A stretch of 22,745 bases of DNA, taken from positions 1 through 22,745 of the forward strand of contig URTF01000033.1 of NCBI GenBank assembly GCA_900550695.1. The letters run 5' to 3'. Positions 1-5,094 of this stretch are shown here, piece after piece. Below the pieces are notes generated by a model. That model was given only the letters and a program-made list of their open reading frames with translations. It was not told where the DNA came from and searched no databases. Source of the stretch: an uncultured Ruminococcus sp. (GTDB taxonomy: Bacteria; Bacillota; Clostridia; Oscillospirales; Ruminococcaceae). Position numbers and translations under genes: made by a program. Numbering within the stretch: the stretch's first letter is position 1; every line of letters starts with the position of its first letter.

Positions 1-2
1 TT

Positions 3-52
3 CAAGATTGTCGGCTTGATTTTTTCCAAATTTTAAATGGTGTTTAGTATAA
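3..52 (+). repeat. 50-bp dispersed repeat, copy 1 (right end of a MITE-like element)
   Basis: This segment matches 20524-20573 at 48 of 50 positions; the only differences are an adjacent CA/TG pair. It ends in TGGTGTTTAGTATAA (38-52), which at the other locus is one arm of an inverted repeat, so the left part of this copy probably lies upstream of the window. The downstream junction reads TATAAT at 48-53 and could act as a -10 box, but no convincing -35 box lies at the right distance. A mobile or formerly mobile intergenic element is the simplest reading; a shared regulatory site is the alternative. Confidence 0.7.
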
Positions 53-62
53 TACCAAACAA

Positions 63-100
63 AGCGCACAGACCGTATTTTTCAATATGGTTTGTGCGCT
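63..100 (+). terminator. Long hairpin, probable terminator of an upstream gene
   Basis: A 16-bp stem (63-78 with 85-100) closes a six-base TTTTCA loop. It pairs perfectly if two G-U wobbles are allowed, and is followed by CATTTTATG. The T tract is weak, so it may be a terminator for a gene left of the window or a structured RNA end. It lies directly downstream of the repeat copy at 3-52 and upstream of the minD promoter. Confidence 0.5.
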
Positions 101-181
101 CATTTTATGTGCAAAACTCACAAAAGAGTTAATAAAATACAAGCTAACTTGACAAAAATGTGCAGATTAATAAAAAAACAC

Positions 182-210
182 TTGGAGTTTTACTAAAAGT
201 GTGGTACAAT
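182..210 (+). promoter_or_regulatory. Sigma-A promoter of minD-mgsA
   Basis: A -35 box TTGGAG (182-187) and a -10 box TACAAT (205-210) are separated by exactly 17 bases. A TG dinucleotide one base before the -10 gives an extended -10. Transcription would begin near 217, leaving a leader of about 68 bases before the minD start at 285. Confidence 0.65.
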
Positions 211-284
211 ATAAATAATTGAAATCCGTATGCGGTAATACTGAGCTGCGGAACTATTTTCTTTGTTACAGGAAGGTGTTTTAT

Positions 285-1031
285 ATGTCCAAGATCATTG
301 CTATAACATCAGGTAAAGGCGGTACGGGCAAATCCTCGATCTGTGCCGAACTTGGCTTCGCTCTTGCAAAACAGGGTCACAGGACCCTTATCATAGAACT
401 TGACTTCGGACTTCGCTGCCTTGATATCATGCTCGGCGTAAAGGACGACGTAAAATATGACCTCGGCTCGGTAATTTCGGGTCAGGTCGATGTTTATCAG
501 GCTACCACGCCCGTTAAGATCGCTTCAAACCTCAGCCTCGTTTGCGCTCCCGAAGACCCGTTCTCCAAGGTCGATGCAGCAACGATCAAGCGCATCTGCG
601 AGGAAATGAGAAAATATTATGAGTACATAATCGTTGATACCTCCGCAGGTACGAATGAAAGCGTTTTCGACGTTGTTGAACAGTCCGACCTTATCCTCAT
701 CAACACAACGCCCGATCCGATCTGCGTTCGTGACGCCCGTGCAATGTCCGACGAGTTCTATAAGCGCGGAAATAAGAAACAGCGTCTTATCATCAACAAA
801 GTAGACCCCGAGATATTCCAGTCGGATATCGTAAAGGACCTTGACGATATCATCGATACCGTAGGCGTCCAGCTCATCGGCGTTATCCCGAACGATGATG
901 CGGTCGTTATCTCCACGGGCAAGGGAATACCTCTTCCGTCGGGTTCAAATGCGTTCAAGGCATTCGATGCCATATCACGCCGCATCAAGGGTGAGGACGT
1001 TCCTTTAAGCTTCAAAATGCTGCTCCAGTAA
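285..1031 (+). CDS. minD: MinD-like septum-site ATPase (ParA/MinD family)
   Basis: Product of 248 residues, a P-loop ATPase of the MinD/ParA group. In this family ATP-dependent dimers bind the membrane and position cell division. The deviant Walker A motif is visible, with signature Lys11 and P-loop Lys16 in GKGGTGKS (10-17). The segment DFGLRCLDIMLG is close to the MinD form D-x-GLR-x-LD-x-x-MG and argues for MinD rather than generic ParA. ATG 285 was chosen because AGGAAGG lies about 8 bases upstream; a longer reading from 219 adds 22 residues without homology or an SD and starts right at the predicted transcription start. The C-terminus (VPLSFKMLLQ) is short and only weakly like the usual amphipathic membrane-targeting helix. 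mgsA follows after 59 bases, probably in the same transcript. No minC or minE is adjacent. Confidence 0.88.
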   Translation: MSKIIAITSGKGGTGKSSICAELGFALAKQGHRTLIIELDFGLRCLDIMLGVKDDVKYDLGSVISGQVDVYQATTPVKIASNLSLVCAPEDPFSKVDAATIKRICEEMRKYYEYIIVDTSAGTNESVFDVVEQSDLILINTTPDPICVRDARAMSDEFYKRGNKKQRLIINKVDPEIFQSDIVKDLDDIIDTVGVQLIGVIPNDDAVVISTGKGIPLPSGSNAFKAFDAISRRIKGEDVPLSFKMLLQ

Positions 1032-1090
1032 GGGGTAAAAATGCATCATAACGGAATATAAAAATACATAAAGAAGGGGAGTATCGTCCA

Positions 1091-1495
1091 ATGAATATCG
1101 CACTTATTGCACATGACTCAAAAAAAGAATTACTTGTACAATTCTGCATTGCATACTGCGGAATTCTCTCAAAACATAATATTTGTGCAACAGGAACAAC
1201 AGGAAAGATGGTTGCTCAGGCAACAGGACTTAATATAAAAAGCTACCTCAGCGGTGCTCAGGGCGGCGACCAGCAGATCTGCGCAAGAATTTCCTGCAAT
1301 GAGATCGACCTGCTGCTGTTTTTCCGTGATCCGCTTTCCCCCAAACCGCATGAACCGAATGAAATGAATCTCTTAAGACTTTGTGACGTACACAATATCC
1401 CCGTTGCAACGAATATTGCTACGGCGGAAGCACTTATACACGCACTCGAAAGAGGCGACCTCGACTGGCGACAGATCGTCAATCCGAATGCATAA
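1091..1495 (+). CDS. mgsA: Methylglyoxal synthase
   Basis: Product of 134 residues, a normal length for the family. The enzyme converts dihydroxyacetone phosphate to methylglyoxal and phosphate in the cytosol, a bypass of lower glycolysis when phosphate is limiting. Family landmarks are present: IALIAHD with His8, the phosphate-binding ATGTTG loop (33-38), GGDQQI with the catalytic Asp60, and FFRDPLSPKPHEP with His87. The ending NIPVATNIATAEALI is also typical. An SD (AAGGGGAG, about 1073-1080) precedes the ATG. In Clostridia mgsA often sits at the end of min/rod gene clusters, so its place after minD fits. A strong terminator follows at once. Confidence 0.95.
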   Translation: MNIALIAHDSKKELLVQFCIAYCGILSKHNICATGTTGKMVAQATGLNIKSYLSGAQGGDQQICARISCNEIDLLLFFRDPLSPKPHEPNEMNLLRLCDVHNIPVATNIATAEALIHALERGDLDWRQIVNPNA

Positions 1496-1500
1496 AAATC

Positions 1501-1530
1501 ATCGGCGGAAAGAACTCCGCCGATTTTTTT
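1501..1530 (+). terminator. Rho-independent terminator after mgsA
   Basis: A perfect 9-bp stem ATCGGCGGA (1501-1509) with TCCGCCGAT (1516-1524) closes a six-base loop and is followed by seven T residues. It lies a few bases after the mgsA stop codon. Confidence 0.93.
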
Positions 1531-1622
1531 GTTATACATTGTGAGTCAATAAAAAATAAAGTTTACGTTAATTCTGAAAGAATTTCGCTTATTCTTTATG
1601 TTCGGAACAACTATCCTCGGCA

Positions 1623-1657
1623 AATAAACGTTAGGAGCAAAGCGACTAACGTTTATT
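1623..1657. repeat. Perfect 12-bp inverted repeat
   Basis: AATAAACGTTAG (1623-1634) and CTAACGTTTATT (1646-1657) are exact reverse complements around an 11-base spacer containing GAGCAAAGCGA. There is no T tract outside the stem, so it does not look like a terminator. It falls inside the degenerate minus-strand ORF and may be a small palindromic insertion. Confidence 0.7.
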
Positions 1658-1680
1658 GACGACGGGATATGAATAGTGGG

Positions 1681-1756
1681 TTTCCTTTTAACGATCAAGT
1701 CATAAAATCTTTTTTCGTCAATCTGCATAAATGCAATATACTTTTTCGACAAGCTG
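1681..1756 (-). repeat. Coding-like repeat, copy 1 (partner at 22671-22745)
   Basis: Read on the minus strand from 1747 leftward, 58 of 66 bases match the + strand from 22680 to the window end, without gaps. Two different frames stay open in both copies up to the same point, so conservation by itself does not settle which frame, if any, is translated. Confidence 0.65.
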
Positions 1757-1822
1757 ATGTCCTCTGTTTTGGCAGAGGACAAAATATAGATCTGAATAAG
1801 ATCTGATTTTCCAAGTAAACAT
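1718..1822 (-). CDS. Possible 34-residue ORF with a good ribosome-binding site
   Basis: ATG at 1822 (minus strand) is preceded by GAGG with a five-base gap, a better initiation signal than any other in this island. The frame gives 34 residues rich in Tyr, Cys and basic residues, ending in QLVEKVYCIYAD. It overlaps the 78-codon frame and shares the duplicated DNA. It could be the authentic start of a gene since broken by frameshift, a leader peptide, or chance. No function is recognised. Confidence 0.25.
   Translation of the reverse strand: MFTWKIRSYSDLYFVLCQNRGHQLVEKVYCIYAD
1759..1780. repeat. Perfect 8-bp hairpin
   Basis: GTCCTCTG (1759-1766) and CAGAGGAC (1773-1780) pair exactly around a six-base loop. 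A second small palindrome (AGATCT, 1788-1793 and 1799-1804) lies beside it. Both lie within the leader or early coding part of the minus-strand ORFs. Confidence 0.55.
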
Positions 1823-1841
1823 TTTTACCTCATAGTAAACA

Positions 1842-1865
1842 AAAAGACCGTATGAACGGTCTTTT
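1842..1865 (-). terminator. Perfect bidirectional intrinsic terminator
   Basis: AAAAGACCGT (1842-1851) and ACGGTCTTTT (1856-1865) are exact reverse complements with a four-base loop. Read on the minus strand the stem is followed by TGTTT, giving a run of Ts. It lies directly downstream of the minus-strand tandem repeats and would end a transcript from the promoter at 1968-1996. It could also stop + strand transcription. Confidence 0.8.
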
Positions 1866-1867
1866 AG

Positions 1868-1942
1868 CTATTAAAACGATTTTAGACGGATTCGTAACCC
1901 CTATTAAAACGATTTTGGACGGATTCGTAACCCCTATTAAAC
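1868..1942. repeat. Tandem 33-bp direct repeats (about 2.3 units)
   Basis: Units at 1868-1900 and 1901-1933 differ at one position (A/G in the segment TTTTRGACGG). A partial third unit, CTATTAAA, starts at 1934. There is no spacer between units, so this is not a CRISPR array. The repeats lie wholly inside the predicted minus-strand RNA. Confidence 0.92.
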
Positions 1943-1967
1943 AAGATAAGTCTTGTTCGTTGTGATA

Positions 1968-1996
1968 ATTATAGCATAACGCTTTCTGTTTGTCAA
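1968..1996 (-). promoter_or_regulatory. Perfect-consensus sigma-A promoter, minus strand
   Basis: Read on the minus strand, TTGACA (1996-1991) and TATAAT (1973-1968) are both exact consensus boxes separated by the optimal 17 bases. It fires away from the glycosylase gene and into the tandem-repeat region. This is the strongest promoter-like site in the window. Confidence 0.85.
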
Positions 1997-2060
1997 GCAG
2001 TTGGATAAGAAGTTTGATTTTATGTTATACAATAAAAAATCTGGAGAGCAGGTCGGAAAG

Positions 2061-2582
2061 ATGAAACAAAATGAATATCAGCATATCGAACACGGTTTTC
2101 CTCCGTTTTACAGCGAAAGGTCGAAAATACTCATTCTCGGCAGCTTTCCGTCCGTGAAGTCAAGGGAGGACGGCTTTTTCTACGGACACCCACAGAACCG
2201 TTTCTGGAAAATGCTTGCCGCTGTTTACGGTGAAGCTGTTCCGACCGATATCACGCAGAAAAAAGCCCTGCTCGAACGGCATAATATTGCGCTTTACGAT
2301 GTTATTTACAGCTGCGATATAGTCGGTTCGAGCGACAGCAGCATAAAGAATGTCATTCCTGCAAATTTGAGTGAAATTATCGGGGATTCGCAAGTCGAAC
2401 GGATAATTCTGAACGGAAAAACGGCAGAGAAATTCTTTCGGAAGTATCAGGACAGCTCGCTTTTCGATATGGCGGACGTTATGCCATCGACAAGTCCTGC
2501 GAATGCGGCTTTTTCGCTCGAAAAGCTTATCAGCGTATGGGGAGAGGCTCTGACAGCGGTACATAGAAAATATGATTGCTGA
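2061..2582 (+). CDS. DNA-deoxyinosine (hypoxanthine) glycosylase, UDG superfamily
   Basis: Product of about 174 residues, in the uracil-DNA glycosylase fold, most like the hypoxanthine-DNA glycosylase / G:T-U mismatch-specific family. These enzymes remove deaminated bases from DNA as the first step of base excision repair. Visible motifs are ILGSFPSVKS (25-34), GFFYGHPQNRFW (38-49) and the late motif MPSTSPANA. ATG 2061 was chosen because GGAGAG and GGAAAG lie just upstream and the family normally starts just before HGFPP. In-frame ATG 2022 or TTG 2001 would add 13-20 residues of no homology. The gene appears monocistronic, diverges from the strong minus-strand promoter at 1968-1996, and has no clear terminator. 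Confidence 0.85.
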   Translation: MKQNEYQHIEHGFPPFYSERSKILILGSFPSVKSREDGFFYGHPQNRFWKMLAAVYGEAVPTDITQKKALLERHNIALYDVIYSCDIVGSSDSSIKNVIPANLSEIIGDSQVERIILNGKTAEKFFRKYQDSSLFDMADVMPSTSPANAAFSLEKLISVWGEALTAVHRKYDC

Positions 2583-2649
2583 ACTTGACGAAAAATTTTG
2601 CTCATTATCGTCTTATTGCACAAACTTTTGATAAATTTATTGTAAAATC

Positions 2650-2678
2650 TTGAAAAAACCGCAGAAATGTAATATAAT
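2650..2678 (+). promoter_or_regulatory. Sigma-A promoter of the DHH phosphoesterase gene
   Basis: TTGAAA (2650-2655) and a perfect TATAAT (2673-2678) are separated by 17 bases. The start would be near 2685, about 60 bases before the ATG at 2747. Confidence 0.8.
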
Positions 2679-2746
2679 ATTTTTATTATAGAAACACTAT
2701 GGAAAATTTTTTCATCTTTAGAATATTTTTAAGGAGAGTTGAATAT

Positions 2747-3667
2747 ATGAGATTGGTTACACGCTCGGATTTTGACGGCCTTGCCTGCGGAGCATTGCTC
2801 AAGGACGTAGGAGTCATAGACTGCTGGAAGTTCGTTCACCCGAAGGATCTTCAGGACGGACTTGTTGAGATCACAAAGGACGATTGCCTTGCAAACGTTC
2901 CGTTCGTTGAGGGCTGCGGACTTTGGTTCGACCACCATTCCAGCGAATTTGAGAGAAATCAGCTCGAGGGAAAATTCGTTGGTGAAAGCAGACTTACACC
3001 TTCCTGCGCACGTATCATCTATGATTACTACGGCGGCGAGGAGCGTTTCTCGCACTATGACGAAATGATGGAAGCTGTTGATAAGGTTGACAGCGGACAC
3101 CTTACAAAGGAAGAAATTCTTCACCCAGAGGGCTGGATACTCATCGGCTTCCTTATGGATCCGAGAACAGGTCTTGGAAGATGGAGAAACTTCACAATTT
3201 CAAACTATCAGCTTATGGAAAAGCTCATCGACTGCTGCCGCACGATGAACACGGAGGAGATACTTGCACTCCCCGATGTCAGGGAGCGTATCGAAGTTTA
3301 CAACGAGCAGACCGAGAAGTTCATCGAAATGGTAAAGGCTCACACACGTGTTGAAAAGGACGTTATCATCTCCGACCTCCGAGGGGTTGACCCTATCTAT
3401 TCGGGCAACAGATTCCTTATCTACAGCCTTTATCCCGAGCAGAACATTTCCGCTTGGATCGTAAACGGCAAGGGCGGTGCAGGCTGCAGCGCTGCTGTCG
3501 GCTACTCGATACTTAACAGAACATCAAACGTTGACGTCGGACATCTTATGCTCAAATACGGCGGCGGCGGACACAAGGCTGTCGGAACGTGCCAGTTCAG
3601 CGATGCGAATATGGATACCGAACTCCCGAAGATGCTTGACGAGCTTGTCAACGGCGTAAAGGATTGA
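2747..3667 (+). CDS. DHH/DHHA1-family phosphoesterase, exopolyphosphatase-like
   Basis: Product of 306 residues in the DHH superfamily of metal-dependent phosphoesterases (RecJ, NrnA, PPX1 relatives). The N-terminal RSDFDG (6-11) corresponds to the first metal-binding D-x-D-G motif, WFDHH gives the DHH motif at 62-64, and YGGGGHKAVG (glycines at 272-275, His276) is the DHHA1 substrate-binding loop. The substrate cannot be told from sequence: short oligonucleotides, cyclic dinucleotide products and polyphosphate are all known in the superfamily. ATG 2747 was chosen for its SD (AAGGAGAG, 2731-2738) over an in-frame ATG at 2699. The stop is close to the next gene, so the two are probably co-transcribed. 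It is distinct from the nrnA gene of this window, with which it shares only the motifs. Confidence 0.82.
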   Translation: MRLVTRSDFDGLACGALLKDVGVIDCWKFVHPKDLQDGLVEITKDDCLANVPFVEGCGLWFDHHSSEFERNQLEGKFVGESRLTPSCARIIYDYYGGEERFSHYDEMMEAVDKVDSGHLTKEEILHPEGWILIGFLMDPRTGLGRWRNFTISNYQLMEKLIDCCRTMNTEEILALPDVRERIEVYNEQTEKFIEMVKAHTRVEKDVIISDLRGVDPIYSGNRFLIYSLYPEQNISAWIVNGKGGAGCSAAVGYSILNRTSNVDVGHLMLKYGGGGHKAVGTCQFSDANMDTELPKMLDELVNGVKD

Positions 3668-3684
3668 GAGGATACTATATAAAA

Positions 3685-3936
3685 ATGATAGAATACCGCT
3701 ATGATACACAACTCCTTATCGAGGGTACAGACCTTGACGAGGATAAGATCGACGAATACTTCCGTGAAAATTTTATCGGCGACAGTCTGCTCGCAGTGGG
3801 CGATGAGGAGCTTATCAAGATACACTACCACACCAACGAGCCGTGGAAAGTTCTTGAATACTGCGCAACGCTCGGCGAGATATACGATATTGTCGTTGAG
3901 GATATGGACAGGCAGTCAAGAGGGCTTAAAGGCTGA
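3685..3936 (+). CDS. Stand-alone FakA (DAK2-family) C-terminal-like domain protein
   Basis: Product of about 83 residues. The segments IEYRYDTQLLIEG, GDSLLAVGDEELIKIHYHTNEPWKVLEY and LGEIYDIVVEDM match the C-terminal part of FakA/YloV, the fatty-acid kinase subunit related to dihydroxyacetone kinase, usually about 550 residues. The nucleotide-binding DAK2 domain is absent, so this protein alone cannot be a kinase. It may bind a partner or be a regulatory domain. ATG 3685 is preferred; an SD-like GAGAGG lies 13 bases upstream, rather far, and a TTG at 3664 overlapping the previous stop is the alternative. It follows the DHH gene within 20 bases and seems translationally linked to it. Confidence 0.7.
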   Translation: MIEYRYDTQLLIEGTDLDEDKIDEYFRENFIGDSLLAVGDEELIKIHYHTNEPWKVLEYCATLGEIYDIVVEDMDRQSRGLKG

Positions 3937-4036
3937 GTTAATGGTGCGTTAATGCATTTTTGCTGTCATATTGCTATAATCAAAGGATAGGATTAACTAA
4001 ATTTTTAGGCTTTTTTTAGATAATTTTCATAAAATA

Positions 4037-4065
4037 TTGACTTTTCCGAAAATAAGATATATAAT
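4037..4065 (+). promoter_or_regulatory. Sigma-A promoter of the SCP2-domain gene
   Basis: TTGACT (4037-4042) and TATAAT (4060-4065) with a 17-base spacer, a near-perfect promoter. The start would be near 4072, giving a leader of about 120 bases. In the leader GTTCCC (4079-4084) and GGGAAC (4106-4111) could pair around a 21-base loop. Confidence 0.85.
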
Positions 4066-4194
4066 TATCACAGTTAAAGTTCCCAAGTATACTATATGTA
4101 AAGCAGGGAACGCAGTTCAAGCAATTTTTCAAGTTTTAAAGTTTTTATACGGCGGACAAAACGCTTGTATCAGAAATTGTATGGAGGAATCATT

Positions 4195-4893
4195 ATGGCA
4201 ACCAATGATAAGAAGATCACTTCCGAAGTTAAGAAGACCGATACTGCAAAGACTGTTGAAACTATCAAGACCGAAGCAGCAAAGACTGTTGCAGAGGCAA
4301 AACCCGTTGAAGCAAAGCCGGAGGTAAAGCCTGCCGAAGTTAAGCCTGCTGAGGCAAAGGCTGCCGCTCCTGCTCCTAAGAATACAGAAGAAAAGAAGCC
4401 TGCTGAGAAAAAGGCTGAAAAGAAAACTGCAGAGAAGAAGCCTGCCGAAAAGAAAGCGCCTGCAAAGAAGACAGCCGCTAAAACAGCAAAGGCTGAAAAG
4501 CCTGCCGCAAAGACAGCAGAAAAAGCTCCCAAGGCAAAAGCTCCGAGAGCGCCCAGGACTCCTAAGGTTTCACCTTTTGATGCGACTCTTGCAAAGGCAA
4601 AGAAGAAGTTCTCTGCTATCAAGACCGATCTCGTTAAGTATCCTATCGCTGTAAACTTTGAACTTAACGGTTCGGAAGGTGAGATATTCTATGTTTACCT
4701 CAGCGAAGCAGGAAAGCCTGCTGTTGAGCCTTACAGATACAATGACTATGATGTATATGTAAGAGTTGACGCTGATTCCTTTAACAAGATCCTTGACGGA
4801 AAGCTTGATGTTTACAAGGCTCTTGCAGAGGGCACACTCCATGTTGAGGGCAATGTAAAGAAGGCTCTCATGTTCTTCCTCTCCGCATTCTAA
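4195..4893 (+). CDS. Lys/Ala/Pro-rich histone-H1-like tail fused to an SCP2-like domain
   Basis: Product of 232 residues in two parts. Residues 1 to about 128 are low complexity, built from K, A, P, E and T with repeated AEKKPAEKK/PAKK-type units like eukaryotic H1 or bacterial Hc1-type tails. This part is strongly basic overall and probably disordered. Residues about 130-232 resemble the SCP-2 sterol/lipid-binding fold: a beta-rich start (IAVNFELNGSEGEIFYVYL), then VRVDADSFNKILDGKLDVYKA and a LHVEGNVKKALMF end. No signal peptide or membrane helix is visible. ATG 4195 has a good SD (GGAGG, 4183-4187). It has its own promoter and terminator. Roles in nucleoid binding (tail) and hydrophobic ligand binding (domain) are inferences; the pairing is unusual. 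Confidence 0.75.
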   Translation: MATNDKKITSEVKKTDTAKTVETIKTEAAKTVAEAKPVEAKPEVKPAEVKPAEAKAAAPAPKNTEEKKPAEKKAEKKTAEKKPAEKKAPAKKTAAKTAKAEKPAAKTAEKAPKAKAPRAPRTPKVSPFDATLAKAKKKFSAIKTDLVKYPIAVNFELNGSEGEIFYVYLSEAGKPAVEPYRYNDYDVYVRVDADSFNKILDGKLDVYKALAEGTLHVEGNVKKALMFFLSAF

Positions 4894-4917
4894 GAGAGAA
4901 ACCAAACACGCTTATTT

Positions 4918-4945
4918 AAGCGCCGCACTTCAATGTGCGGCGCTT
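4918..4945 (+). terminator. Intrinsic terminator after the SCP2-domain gene
   Basis: AAGCGCCGCAC (4918-4928) pairs perfectly with GTGCGGCGCTT (4935-4945) across a six-base loop. The following TTGTTATGTTTTT is T-rich though interrupted. Confidence 0.85.
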
Positions 4946-4978
4946 TGTTATGTTTTTAATTAAAATTTGCAAAAAGGC

Positions 4979-5007
4979 TTGCATTACGGCTTTTAATGTG
5001 TTATAAT
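4979..5007 (+). promoter_or_regulatory. Sigma-A promoter of the rimP-nusA-infB operon
   Basis: TTGCAT (4979-4984) and a perfect TATAAT (5002-5007) are separated by 17 bases. The predicted start is near 5014, about 80 bases before rimP. No other strong promoter was seen between here and gltX, so it probably drives the whole operon. Confidence 0.78.
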
Positions 5008-5024
5008 ATATGTAACATTATAAA

Positions 5025-5057
5025 GAAAGGTCGGAAAGCTTCCGACCTTTTGTTTTT
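5025..5057 (+). terminator. Leader terminator/attenuator before rimP
   Basis: AAAGGTCGGAA (5026-5036) pairs perfectly with TTCCGACCTTT (5040-5050) around a three-base loop, followed by TTGTTTTT. It starts only about 12 bases after the predicted transcription start, so it lies inside the leader rather than after a gene. A terminator in this place can act as an attenuator. In Bacillus subtilis the nusA operon leader is known to be autoregulated by NusA-dependent termination, and this hairpin may serve the same purpose. Confidence 0.7.
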
Positions 5058-5094
5058 ACAGTAAACTTTTTTGATCTATGAAGGGATTGATGAA

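Larger units (their letters stand above)
1546..1782 (-). pseudogene. Short degenerate ORF (78 codons), possible remnant of a toxin-like gene
   Basis: An open frame of 78 codons with only a TTG start and no SD. Its middle (KKYIAFMQIDEKRFYDL) is repeated, at both DNA and protein level, at the right end of the window, so it belongs to a duplicated sequence. The remainder crosses a perfect 12-bp inverted repeat (1623-1657) that looks inserted. I do not recognise the product. The placement downstream of a promoter, tandem repeats and a terminator on the same strand mirrors ToxN/AbiQ-type toxins. The pattern of a KYI-like segment followed by an acidic/basic D-E-K run is only loosely like the start of that family, which is usually about 170 residues. 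A second frame (1718-1822) overlaps it and has the better ribosome-binding site, so a frameshifted or decayed gene is likely. Confidence 0.3.
1838..1961 (-). ncRNA. Predicted small RNA of about 124 nt containing tandem repeats
   Basis: The minus strand holds a consensus promoter, then a small hairpin, two full 33-nt repeats plus part of a third, and a perfect terminator, with no plausible ORF. The boundaries are inferred: start about 7 bases past the -10 box, end in the T run of the terminator. Each repeat contains AAAAT and can form a short GGGUU/AAUCC hairpin. The architecture resembles type III antitoxin RNAs (ToxI/antiQ), which carry about two to six repeats of roughly 34-45 nt between promoter and terminator. 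No known RNA family is recognised by sequence. Confidence 0.5.

Noticed and set aside
149..177. TTGACA at 149-154 as the minD promoter
   Set aside because: The -35 is perfect but no acceptable -10 lies 16-18 bases downstream; the pair at 182-210 fits better.
1868..1942. CRISPR array
   Set aside because: The repeats are directly adjacent with no spacers, only about 2.3 units occur, and no cas gene is near.
3972..3987. Extra extended -10 promoter (TGCTATAAT) after the FakA-like gene
   Set aside because: No -35 box at a usable distance, and a far better promoter lies at 4037-4065; kept out of the features.
4170..4622. 150-codon minus-strand ORF rich in Ala, Phe and Val
   Set aside because: Antisense shadow of the Lys/Ala-rich tail (AAG/GCA codons); no SD and a composition explained by the + strand gene.
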